Both the position numbers and the translations under genes were made by a program. A stretch of 42,668 bases of DNA from Patescibacteria group bacterium UBA6816 (GTDB taxonomy: Bacteria > Patescibacteriota > Patescibacteriia > UBA2591 > UBA6264). Of the stretch, positions 7,416-15,049 are shown one piece after another; the first letter of the stretch is position 1; the number at the start of each line of letters is the position of its first letter. The stretch is taken from contig DKES01000014.1 in assembly GCA_002452615.1 (NCBI GenBank), positions 1-42,668 on the forward strand, read 5' to 3'. Under the pieces are notes generated by a model, which saw only the letters and a program-made list of their open reading frames with translations, was not told the origin of the DNA and made no database searches.

Positions 7416-9014
7416 ATGCCTAAAAAGAAAAAAGTTTCACCTAAAAAAAGTAAAAAAAAGGTTTCACCTTCAAAAACAAAAAAAATAACTCAAGTTAAGC
7501 CTAAAAAGAAAAAAGTTTCACCTAAAAAAAGTAAAAAAAAGGTTTCATCTTCAAAAACAAAAAAATCAAAAACTAGGCGGCTTTTAAAGTCTCGGCGCGG
7601 AAGACCTCGTTTAACACAAAAGAAAACTCAGGACCAGCCAGAGAAAAAAAATAAAAAGAAATATCAGCCAGAAATTCTTAGAGGAATGAAAGATGTTTTA
7701 CCAGAAGAAACTAAGATTTGGAATTATGTTCTTAGAAGAGCCAGGGATTTAGCCAAGGAATATAGTTTTGAAGAAATTTTTTCTCCTATTCTTGAAGAAC
7801 AAGCCCTTTTTGAAAAGGCAACTGGATTGACTTCAGACATTGTGGAAAAACAAATGTATCAGTTTACTGACCGAGGAGGGAATAAAATAGTGCTTCGGCC
7901 AGAATTAACTCCCTCTATTGTCAGAGCTTATATTGAACAGGGAATGTTTAATCTTTCTCAACCAGTAAAAATATTTTATTTTGGGCCAGCTTTTCGTTAT
8001 GAAAGACCACAAGCCGGAAGAATGAGACAATTTTATCAGTTTGGGTTGGAAACAGTGGGGTCGGCTAACCCTTCGGTTGATGCTCAATTAATTTTATTTG
8101 CTCAAGTTTTGTTTAATTTATTAAATTTAAAAGTTAATATTCAAGTTAATAGTTTAGGGTGTCCGGTTTGTCGTCAGCCATATCGGAATAAATTAGTACG
8201 TTATTTAAAATCTCATCAAAAATCACTTTGTCCTGATTGTCAAAAGAGATTAAAAAGAAATCCTTTAAGGATTTTAGATTGTAAAAATGAAAAATGCCAA
8301 GAAATTATTCAGCAAGCCCCTCAATTAGTTGATGATATTTGTCCGGATTGTCGACAACATTTTGTAAAAGTTTTAGAGTATCTTGATGAAACTAATGTGG
8401 TTTATAAAGTTAATCCTTATTTGGTGCGAGGACTAGATTATTATACGCGGACAGTTTTTGAATTTTTACCTAATCGAGAAGGAATTAAAAAAGAAATTAT
8501 AACCTCGCCTCAAGTTGAGGAAGAAAAAAAAGAGCCGGTTAAAAAGGAAGAAAGGGAAATAAAAGAAGAAAAATTAGGGGCTCAATCCGCTTTAGGGGGA
8601 GGGGGAAGATATGATAATTTAGTAGAAAACCTGGGAGGACGACCTACTCCAGCGGCTGGTTTTGCTTGTGGTTTTGAGAGAATTATTGAAGAATTAAAAA
8701 TTCAAAGAGTAAGTGTTCCTCATTCTCGGCCACCACAAGTATTTTTAGCCCAAATTGGAGAAATTGCTTCTCGTCAAGCTTTAAGATTATTTGAAGAATT
8801 ACGACAACAAGGAATTAGAGTCAAGGAAAATGTAAATAAAACCAGCTTAAAAGCACAAATGGAAATGGCTAATAAGTTGGGAGTAAAAATGACTTTGATT
8901 CTTGGTCATCAAGAAGTTTTAGACCAAACCATTATTATTCGTAATATGCACACTGGTAATCAAGAAATTGTAGACCAGGAAAAAATAATTAAAGAATTAA
9001 AGAAAAGATTATAA
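7416..9014 (+). CDS. hisS: Histidyl-tRNA synthetase with lysine-rich N-terminal extension
   Basis: Class II synthetase charging tRNA-His, 532 residues against a usual 420-430. The core starts near residue 85 (ILRGMKDVLPEE). Motif 2 lies around FRYERPQAGR, the histidine-specific stretch is RGLDYYTRTVFE, and GGGGRYDNLV follows; the anticodon-binding domain is about 435-530. Four Cys pairs or single Cys in the insertion domain (CPVC, CPDC, CKNEKC, CPDC) suggest a zinc site. Two oddities: residues 2-85 are almost all Lys, Ser, Pro and Thr and contain an 81-bp tandem duplication, and a charged insert of about 35 residues precedes GGGGRYD. Both look like disordered additions. Confidence 0.95.
   Translation: MPKKKKVSPKKSKKKVSPSKTKKITQVKPKKKKVSPKKSKKKVSSSKTKKSKTRRLLKSRRGRPRLTQKKTQDQPEKKNKKKYQPEILRGMKDVLPEETKIWNYVLRRARDLAKEYSFEEIFSPILEEQALFEKATGLTSDIVEKQMYQFTDRGGNKIVLRPELTPSIVRAYIEQGMFNLSQPVKIFYFGPAFRYERPQAGRMRQFYQFGLETVGSANPSVDAQLILFAQVLFNLLNLKVNIQVNSLGCPVCRQPYRNKLVRYLKSHQKSLCPDCQKRLKRNPLRILDCKNEKCQEIIQQAPQLVDDICPDCRQHFVKVLEYLDETNVVYKVNPYLVRGLDYYTRTVFEFLPNREGIKKEIITSPQVEEEKKEPVKKEEREIKEEKLGAQSALGGGGRYDNLVENLGGRPTPAAGFACGFERIIEELKIQRVSVPHSRPPQVFLAQIGEIASRQALRLFEELRQQGIRVKENVNKTSLKAQMEMANKLGVKMTLILGHQEVLDQTIIIRNMHTGNQEIVDQEKIIKELKKRL
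7419..7562 (+). repeat. 81-bp tandem duplication in the start of hisS
   Basis: Two copies begin at 7419 and 7500, each starting CCTAAAAAGAAAAAAG. About 63 bp match with a single C/T change, which turns one Pro (KKVSPSK) into Ser (KKVSSSK). The near identity suggests a recent duplication. Each copy encodes a polybasic PKKKKVSPKKSKKKV block. Confidence 0.85.
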
Positions 9015-9015
9015 G

Positions 9016-10278
9016 ATGAAGGTTTATTTTTGTACTTTTGGTTGTAAGTTAAATCAAGCGGAAACTCAGATTTTAGAAAAAAAGTTTTCTCAGCAAGGTT
9101 GGGAAAAAACAAAAAATTTTTCCGAGGCAAAAATTTGTTTAATTAATTCTTGCGTGGTGACCCAAAAGGCAGCCAAAGAAGTCCGGCAAAAAATTCATCA
9201 AATTTTTGAGAAAAATCCCTCTTGTTTTTTAATCGTGGCCGGTTGTTTTACTCCAGAAATGAAAGAAAAGGAGAAAGAAAAAGTTAATCTATGGGTAAAA
9301 AATAAAGAGAAAGATAATTTAGACCAAAAATTAGCCCTTATTTTTAAAATCGCTCCAAAAAATAATTTGCCCCCAGAACATTTTCCTACCCGGGCTTTAA
9401 TAAAAATTCAATCAGGGTGTTTAAACTATTGTAGTTATTGTATTGTTCCTTGGATGAGAAATGAATTAATTAGCCGCCCGCAAAAAGACATTTTAGAAGA
9501 GATTATAGAAAAAGAAAAACAAGGATTTAAAGAAGTTGTTTTAGTGGGAACAAATATCGGTTTTTATTCTTGTCCCCAAAACAAAGTTGATTTAACCGGT
9601 CTTTTAAAAAATATTTTAGAGCAAACAGATAATTTAAGAATTCGTTTATCTTCTCTTTGGCCGACCCAGATTAAAAAGGATTTAATTTCTTTAATAAAAA
9701 AAGATCCGCGACTGTGTCACCATTTGCACCTTTCTATTCAGTCAGCCAGTAGTAAGGTTTTAAAAAAAATGAATAGAAATTATCAGGCCCCAGATTTAAA
9801 AAAAATAATTAAATCATTAAAAAAAATAAAGGACCTTAATCTAACTGCTGATTTTATTGTTGGTTTTCCCGGAGAAACAAAAAAAGACTTTAAAAAAACA
9901 AAAGATTTTGTTAAAAAAGGAGAGTTTTTAAAAATACATGTTTTTCGTTTTTCAGCCCGTCCCCAAACCAAAGCGGCTTTAATGAAAGAAATAGTGGCGG
10001 AGAAAGAAAAACACAAAAGAAGTCAAGAATTAATTCTTTTAGGAGAAGAAGTGAGTCGAAAAAGAAAAGAATTTTTTCTAAATAAAAAAGAATTAGTTTT
10101 ATTAGAACAAAAAAAGGGAGAGTATTGGCAAGGATTTACCTCTAATTATTTAAAAATTTTTATTCCGGAAAAAGATTTATTCAAAGTTGAATCTCAAAAT
10201 GATTTAAGAAATAAAATCAAAAAAGTTAAATTAACAGAAATTTTTTCAGGCGGGATTAAAGGAGAATTAATAAAGTAA
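9016..10278 (+). CDS. mtaB: MiaB/MtaB-type tRNA methylthiotransferase (radical SAM)
   Basis: Radical SAM enzyme of 420 residues that would add a methylthio group to a modified adenosine at position 37 of tRNA. The N-terminal UPF0004 domain has C10 (FGCKLNQAE), C46 (NSCVVT) and C77 (AGCF) for the auxiliary cluster. The radical SAM motif CxxxCxxC is C135, C139 and C142 (GCLNYCSYC). A TRAM-like C-terminal domain follows after about 350. The opening FCTFGCKLNQAETQ is closer to MtaB (acting on t6A) than to MiaB (acting on i6A), but this is a judgement. It begins 1 nt after the hisS stop, so the two are very probably one transcript. Confidence 0.86.
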   Translation: MKVYFCTFGCKLNQAETQILEKKFSQQGWEKTKNFSEAKICLINSCVVTQKAAKEVRQKIHQIFEKNPSCFLIVAGCFTPEMKEKEKEKVNLWVKNKEKDNLDQKLALIFKIAPKNNLPPEHFPTRALIKIQSGCLNYCSYCIVPWMRNELISRPQKDILEEIIEKEKQGFKEVVLVGTNIGFYSCPQNKVDLTGLLKNILEQTDNLRIRLSSLWPTQIKKDLISLIKKDPRLCHHLHLSIQSASSKVLKKMNRNYQAPDLKKIIKSLKKIKDLNLTADFIVGFPGETKKDFKKTKDFVKKGEFLKIHVFRFSARPQTKAALMKEIVAEKEKHKRSQELILLGEEVSRKRKEFFLNKKELVLLEQKKGEYWQGFTSNYLKIFIPEKDLFKVESQNDLRNKIKKVKLTEIFSGGIKGELIK

Positions 10279-10315
10279 AAACATAAATTATTAACCTAAA
10301 ATTAAAATAAATTTT

Positions 10316-11143
10316 ATGAATAAAGGAACGGCCAAAAATCCATTATCTAAAGACGGAAGCCAATATCATATTGGTTGCCGTCAAGGGGATTTAGCTCCTT
10401 ATGTTTTAATGCCCGGTGACCCTGGTCGCATTGAAAAAATTTCTCAAGACTGGAAAAAGAAAAAGCAAATTGCTTTTCAGCGAGAGTATAAATCTTTAAC
10501 CGGATTTTTTAAAAAAGTTAAAATTTCTTGCCTTTCTTCGGGAATTGGAGCCCCTTCTTTAGCTATTGCCGTGGAAGAAGCCGCCCGATTAAAAGTAAAA
10601 ACCTTTATCCGAGTAGGGAGTACTGGAGCCTTACAAAAAGGAGTTAATCCCGGAGATTTAATTATTAATACTGCCGGGGTTCGTTTAGAGGGAACATCAG
10701 AAAAATATGTGGCTAAAGAATATCCGGCCACGGCTAATTATGAAGTGGTCTTAGCTTTAATAGAAGCTTGTGAAAAATTAAAATACAAATATCATTTAGG
10801 AATTACTGCTTCCACTGATTCTTTTTATGTCGGAGAGGGAAGAAAAGGTTATCAAGGGTATGCTCCTTCTAATTTTGAAAATGTTTTACCAGATTTAAAA
10901 AAAGCTCAAGTTTTAAATTTAGAAATGGAAAGTTCAGCCTTGTTTGTTTTAGGAAATATTTATGGGTTAAGAACCGGAGCTATTTGCGCGGTTTTTGATA
11001 ATTTTACAACCAATCAATGGAAGGTTAAAGGAGAAGAAAAAGTTGGTCGCGCGGCCTCAGAAGCAGTTGTTATTTTAAATAAATGGGATAAAATAAAAAA
11101 GAGGAAGAATAAAAAATATATTTATCCTTCTTTAATCAATTAA
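10316..11143 (+). CDS. udp: Uridine phosphorylase-like nucleoside phosphorylase
   Basis: Nucleoside phosphorylase of the PNP/UDP family, 275 residues, splitting a nucleoside with phosphate for salvage. Visible features are the phosphate-binding MPGDPGRIEKI near residue 33, RVGSTGALQKGV near 100, and the substrate-binding LEMESSALFVLG near 202. LEMESS and the FDNFTT region resemble uridine phosphorylase more than purine phosphorylase, but specificity is inferred. Salvage fits an organism with little nucleotide synthesis of its own. It begins 38 nt after the methylthiotransferase gene. Confidence 0.85.
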   Translation: MNKGTAKNPLSKDGSQYHIGCRQGDLAPYVLMPGDPGRIEKISQDWKKKKQIAFQREYKSLTGFFKKVKISCLSSGIGAPSLAIAVEEAARLKVKTFIRVGSTGALQKGVNPGDLIINTAGVRLEGTSEKYVAKEYPATANYEVVLALIEACEKLKYKYHLGITASTDSFYVGEGRKGYQGYAPSNFENVLPDLKKAQVLNLEMESSALFVLGNIYGLRTGAICAVFDNFTTNQWKVKGEEKVGRAASEAVVILNKWDKIKKRKNKKYIYPSLIN

Positions 11144-11162
11144 AAAAATAATTATTAAATTT

Positions 11163-11414
11163 ATGAAAAATTTTAAAAGATTTTTAAAGGTTGGAGCCTT
11201 AAGTACTTTTTTCGGTTCTATCTTAGGGGTTTTATTCGCTAAAAAATCAGGAAAAGAAACCAGAAAAGAATGGAGTAAAAAAGCGGACCAAGTTAAGGAT
11301 AAGGCCGTAGATTTAGGGAAAAAAATTGGGACTGAAAGTCAGGAAATAAAAGAAGAAGCACAAAAAACCTTAGAGGAGATTAAAGAGGCCTTTAAAGAAG
11401 AAAAGAAAAAATAA
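11163..11414 (+). CDS. YtxH-like small protein
   Basis: An 83-residue protein with one hydrophobic glycine-containing segment (about 10-27, GALSTFFGSILGVLFA) followed by KKSGKETRKE and a long charged helix to the end. This is the layout of YtxH (Gvp-like) proteins, which are membrane-attached and stress-related in Firmicutes; function here is unknown. It ends 4 nt before the ferredoxin gene. Confidence 0.65.
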   Translation: MKNFKRFLKVGALSTFFGSILGVLFAKKSGKETRKEWSKKADQVKDKAVDLGKKIGTESQEIKEEAQKTLEEIKEAFKEEKKK

Positions 11415-11418
11415 AAAT

Positions 11419-11625
11419 ATGTTTAAGGTTAAATTAGACAAAGAAAAATGTATTGGTTGTGGAAGTTGTGCCGCTGTTTGCCCGGGAAACTTTACCATGG
11501 ATTCAGACAATAAAGCTAAAGTAATTAAAGAGGAAGTGGAGAGTTTGGGTTGTAATAAAATGGCCGAAGAAGTTTGTCCAGTTTCCGCGATTGAAGTTCA
11601 ACCAGTTAAAGAGGCAAAAATTTAA
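11419..11625 (+). CDS. Single-cluster [4Fe-4S] ferredoxin
   Basis: A 68-residue electron carrier. Cysteines are C11, C14, C17 and C21 (CIGCGSCAAVCP) and C45 and C53 (LGC, EEVCPVSAI). The spacing matches the one-cluster ferredoxin of Thermotoga maritima, where the equivalents of C11, C14, C17 and C53 hold the cluster and C21-C45 form a disulfide. It may supply electrons to radical SAM enzymes such as those encoded at 9016 and 32023; that link is inference. Confidence 0.9.
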   Translation: MFKVKLDKEKCIGCGSCAAVCPGNFTMDSDNKAKVIKEEVESLGCNKMAEEVCPVSAIEVQPVKEAKI

Positions 11626-11679
11626 TTATTAAAAGAAAGGGGTTGGTGACCTTAAAAAACTTTTAAGATTTAGAAAATT

Positions 11680-12069
11680 ATGATTGTAGAAGTCAATAAA
11701 CTAGTTGAAGCCCGGGTTAGTAAAAAATTTATTTGTTCTCTTTTACAAAAAGCTCATCGCCAAATAAAACCCCAGAAAAAGATTAAAGAAATATCCGTAG
11801 CTTTAGTTGGTTCTAAGGAGATAAAATTATTAAATCGTCAATATCGAAAAGTCAACCAAGTGACTGATGTTTTGTCTTTTACTGACCCCGCTCAAATTGT
11901 TATTTGTTGGCCTCAAGTAGTGATTCAGTCTAAAAATCAAGGTCATAGTCAAAAAAAAGAATTAAGTTTTCTTTTGGTGCATGGATTTTTACATATTTTA
12001 GGGTATGAACATAAAACCAAAAAAGGAGAAAAAATAATGAATAAAAAAATAGAAAAAATTATTTCTTAA
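11680..12069 (+). CDS. ybeY: Endoribonuclease YbeY
   Basis: Zinc endoribonuclease for 16S rRNA 3' end maturation and ribosome quality control, 129 residues (usual 140-155). The metal site is H101, H105 and H111 in the family signature HGFLHILGYEH. The conserved RQYRKVNQVTDVLSF precedes it. Compared with other YbeY proteins the middle (about 68-95) is short and lacks the usual GDI stretch. It lies 18 nt before ftsA. Confidence 0.9.
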   Translation: MIVEVNKLVEARVSKKFICSLLQKAHRQIKPQKKIKEISVALVGSKEIKLLNRQYRKVNQVTDVLSFTDPAQIVICWPQVVIQSKNQGHSQKKELSFLLVHGFLHILGYEHKTKKGEKIMNKKIEKIIS

Positions 12070-12087
12070 CTAATTAATTAATTTTTT

Positions 12088-13320
12088 ATGTCTCGACAAT
12101 CAATCATTACCGGGATTGACCTCGGTTCGTCCACAATTAGAATTGCAGTGGGGCAAATTCGACCAGAAGGAGATTTGCATATTATTGGTTTAGGAGAAGG
12201 TTCTTCTGATGGAATAAACAAAGGGGTTATTACGAGTATTGAAGATACGGTTTCTAGTATTTCTGCTTGTACGGAAAAAGTGGAAAGAATGATTGGTCAG
12301 AATATTGAAGATGTTTGTATTGGCATTTCTGGAACTCATATTATTTCTCAGGAAAGTCGAGGAGTAGTGGCTGTTTCTGGAGCAGACGGAGACATTAAAA
12401 GAGAGGATGTAGAAAGGGTTTTAGAGGCGGCGGAAAAAGTAGCCACCCCACCTAATTATGAAATTATTCATGTTTTGCCCCGCAGTTTTTCCGTAGACAA
12501 ACAAGTGGGAATTCTTGACCCCGTAGGCATGACCGGAGTGAGATTAGAAGTAGAGGCTCAAATTATTTTAGGATTATCTAATCAGATTAAAAATTTAAAT
12601 AAATGTTTTCATCGCGTCGGAATTGATGTTAATAAAACAGTTTTTACTGTTTTAGCCACTGCCGAAGCGGTTTTAGATAAGCAACAAAAAGAATTAGGAG
12701 CGGTGATAGTTAATATTGGCAGCGCTACCACTAGTTTTGCTGTTTTTGAAGAAGGAGACGTTTTAACGGCCAAAGTGTTACCTATTGGCGCTCGGCATAT
12801 TACCAATGATTTAGCCATTGGATTAAGAGTCCCGGTAGAGTTGGCAGAATTAATTAAAATTAATTATGGTACTTCTTTGCCAGAAAAAGCCGGGCGGAAT
12901 AAAATTATTAATTTTAAAGATTTAAGTGAAAAAGAAGAAGGAACTGTTTCTCAGAAAAAAGTCGCTCAAATTATTGAAGCCAGGTGTGAAGAGATTTTTA
13001 AAATGGTAGATAAAGAGTTAGCCGAAATTGGGAGAAAGAGTAAATTACCGGCTGGAGTTATTTTAACCGGGGCCGGAGCAAAATTAGACGGATTAGTAGA
13101 AACAGCTAAAAAGGTTTTTAAAACCCCGGCTTCATTAGGTTCTCCTCAAGGATTTATGAGTGGAATTAACAAGGCCTTTGACCCTAGTTTTTCTACAGCG
13201 GTGGGATTAGTTTTATGGGGAAAATCCGAGAACAAGCAAGAATTTTCTCGTCTTTCTTTTTCTTCAAGAAAAACAAAAGATTTTATTAAAAAAATTTTTA
13301 GAAAAATTTCTTCCACTTAA
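12088..13320 (+). CDS. ftsA: Cell division protein FtsA
   Basis: Actin-like ATPase that ties FtsZ filaments to the membrane, 410 residues. It opens with the phosphate-1 motif TGIDLGSSTIRIAVG. The 1C subdomain lies at about 85-165, and later nucleotide-site elements are VNIGSATTSFAVFE (about 208) and VILTGAGAKLDG (about 325). The C terminus SSRKTKDFIKKIFRKI is basic and amphipathic, as expected of the membrane-targeting helix. The gene sits directly before ftsZ (20 nt apart), the classical order. Confidence 0.96.
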   Translation: MSRQSIITGIDLGSSTIRIAVGQIRPEGDLHIIGLGEGSSDGINKGVITSIEDTVSSISACTEKVERMIGQNIEDVCIGISGTHIISQESRGVVAVSGADGDIKREDVERVLEAAEKVATPPNYEIIHVLPRSFSVDKQVGILDPVGMTGVRLEVEAQIILGLSNQIKNLNKCFHRVGIDVNKTVFTVLATAEAVLDKQQKELGAVIVNIGSATTSFAVFEEGDVLTAKVLPIGARHITNDLAIGLRVPVELAELIKINYGTSLPEKAGRNKIINFKDLSEKEEGTVSQKKVAQIIEARCEEIFKMVDKELAEIGRKSKLPAGVILTGAGAKLDGLVETAKKVFKTPASLGSPQGFMSGINKAFDPSFSTAVGLVLWGKSENKQEFSRLSFSSRKTKDFIKKIFRKISST

Positions 13321-13340
13321 TTTTAAATTTATTGAAAGAT

Positions 13341-14528
13341 ATGGCTGAAAAAAAAACAAAAAAAACAACTTCTAGTAAAACAGGAACAGCAAAGATAAAA
13401 GTAGTGGGAGTGGGAGGAGCCGGAGGTTCGGCAATTCAAAGAATGGTGGCCGCTAAAATTTTAGGGGTAGAATATATTGCTATTAACACAGATAATCAAG
13501 CCCTGAGTAATTTAAGTAGAAATATAAAAAAAATTCGCATTGGCCAAATAACTAAAGGACAAGGAACAGGGTCTGATGTTAATTTAGGACAACAAGCAGT
13601 AGAAAAAAATGCGAGTGAAATTAAACGGGCTTTACAAGGAGCTGACGTTATTTTTTTAACCGCTGGTTTTGGAGGAGGAACTGGTACTGGAGGAACCATG
13701 GCCATCGCTGATTTATTAGAAAAAACCAAGGCCTTAACCGTAGCCATTGTGACAAAACCTTTTTCATTTGAGGGTTCACAAAAGAAGTCAATCGCGGAAA
13801 AGGGGATTAAAAAAATATCTAATCGGGTTGATTCTTTTATTCCTATTTTCAATGACAAGCTTTTACAAGTAATTGACCAATCCACGCCTCTTTTAGAGGC
13901 TTTTGATATTGCCGACGAAGTTTTAAAACAAGGGGTTCAAGGAATTTCTGATATTTTAAATATTCCAGGATTAATTAACATTGATTTTGCTGATGTTAAA
14001 CCAATTCTTCAAGGAGCAGGAAAAACCTTATTAGGGATTGGTTATGGACAAGGAGAAGAAAGGGTTAAACAAGCTGTTCAAGGCGCGCTTAAAAATTCCT
14101 TAATGAGTCTTTCCATTAAAGGAGCCACCGGAGTAGTTTTTGTAATCACTGGTTCACCTGATTTAAAAATGATGGAAGTTAATGAGATTGCTGAAATGAT
14201 TACAGAACAAGTTGACCCGCGAGCCAAAGTAGTTTTTGGGGCAGTGATTGATAAAAAATTAAAAGATAAACTTAAAATAACTTTAATTGCCACTGGATTT
14301 GACCGGGCTCATTACCATGGTTTTGAAGCCCAGGATTTAGAAGAAGAGGAAGAAGATGATTTTACTTCTCCAAGGATAATTTCTCAAGAAAAAGAAATTC
14401 ATGTTTATAAAAATGATGACTCATTAAACCAAGAAGACGAGAAAATAAAAACAGATTTAAAAACAGGCATAGAAGATGAATTAGAAATTCCAGCTTTTTT
14501 AAGAAAAAAATCTCGAAAAAATAAATAA
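13341..14528 (+). CDS. ftsZ: Cell division protein FtsZ
   Basis: Tubulin-like GTPase that forms the division ring, 395 residues from the ATG at 13341. The GTP-binding signature GGGTGTG is at 111-117; VGVGGAGGSAIQRM opens the GTPase domain and the T7 loop is seen as NIDFADVKPIL. A variable acidic linker (DLEEEEEDDF onward) leads to the C-terminal peptide EIPAFLRKK, which binds FtsA. A TTG at 13332 is in frame and adds MKD, but the ATG is preferred. A strong terminator at 14565-14592 ends the ftsA-ftsZ unit. Confidence 0.97.
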   Translation: MAEKKTKKTTSSKTGTAKIKVVGVGGAGGSAIQRMVAAKILGVEYIAINTDNQALSNLSRNIKKIRIGQITKGQGTGSDVNLGQQAVEKNASEIKRALQGADVIFLTAGFGGGTGTGGTMAIADLLEKTKALTVAIVTKPFSFEGSQKKSIAEKGIKKISNRVDSFIPIFNDKLLQVIDQSTPLLEAFDIADEVLKQGVQGISDILNIPGLINIDFADVKPILQGAGKTLLGIGYGQGEERVKQAVQGALKNSLMSLSIKGATGVVFVITGSPDLKMMEVNEIAEMITEQVDPRAKVVFGAVIDKKLKDKLKITLIATGFDRAHYHGFEAQDLEEEEEDDFTSPRIISQEKEIHVYKNDDSLNQEDEKIKTDLKTGIEDELEIPAFLRKKSRKNK

Positions 14529-14564
14529 AAAAATCCTTTTTTATTTGTGGATAAATTTTATTTT

Positions 14565-14592
14565 ATACACCGGTTGAACCGGTGTATTTTTT
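14565..14592 (+). terminator. Intrinsic terminator after ftsZ
   Basis: A 9-bp perfect stem (ATACACCGG / CCGGTGTAT), 5-nt loop TTGAA, then a run of T. It separates the division genes from the promoter at 14608. Confidence 0.88.
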
Positions 14593-14607
14593 AATAATTA
14601 AGTAAAA

Positions 14608-14636
14608 TTGACAAAAAAAGATTTTTGTGCTAATCT
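14608..14636 (+). promoter_or_regulatory. Consensus extended -10 promoter of the DUF5663 unit
   Basis: Perfect TTGACA (14608-14613), 17 bp, TAATCT (14631-14636) with TGC just upstream. Predicted start near 14643, leaving a leader of about 35 nt. One of the closest matches to the sigma70 consensus in the window. Confidence 0.8.
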
Positions 14637-14677
14637 AATAAAAGATTAATTAATTTCTAATCAATAATAATAATCTT

Positions 14678-15001
14678 ATGACGGAAAAAAATTATTTAAA
14701 AGAAAACCTTATTTCTGCTTTAGGAATAGAATCTCTATCTGACGAAAAAAAAGCAAGTTTAATTGAAAAAATGGCTGAATTAACAGAAAAAAGAATTATT
14801 TTACGTTTAATGGAAGAATTACCTGAATCAGCCCACCAAGAGTTTGAAAAAATTGCTGGAGAAGGAGACCAAATAAAAATTCAATTTTTACAAGAACGAG
14901 TTCCTAATTTAAGGGAAATTATTCAAGAAGAAGTGGGAAAAGTAAAAAAAGAAATTTTAGAACAAGGAGAAAAAATAGACCAAGAATTAAAAGAGGCTTA
15001 A
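14678..15001 (+). CDS. DUF5663-like helical protein
   Basis: A 107-residue, acidic, all-helical protein with no membrane segment or signal peptide. The first half (KENLISALGIESLSDEKK and KMAELTEKRIILRLMEEL) resembles DUF5663, found mostly in Parcubacteria; the second half (residues 60-107) is a predicted amphipathic helix. It is driven by the strong promoter at 14608. Its first residues, MTEKNYLKENL, resemble the start of the large protein encoded next (MTEKDFFKNL), and the DNA is also alike (both ATGACGGAAAAA), which hints at a shared origin or leader function. Role unknown. Confidence 0.6.
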   Translation: MTEKNYLKENLISALGIESLSDEKKASLIEKMAELTEKRIILRLMEELPESAHQEFEKIAGEGDQIKIQFLQERVPNLREIIQEEVGKVKKEILEQGEKIDQELKEA

Positions 15002-15049
15002 AACTATACTTATTATAATTATATATTTAATTTATTTTAATTTTTAAAT

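Noticed and set aside
13332..13340. TTG start for FtsZ
   Set aside because: It adds only three residues; the ATG at 13341 is the simpler start and fits the family.
13496..13885. 129-residue minus-strand open frame opposite ftsZ
   Set aside because: ftsZ is unmistakable on the plus strand; this is a shadow without promoter or ribosome binding site.
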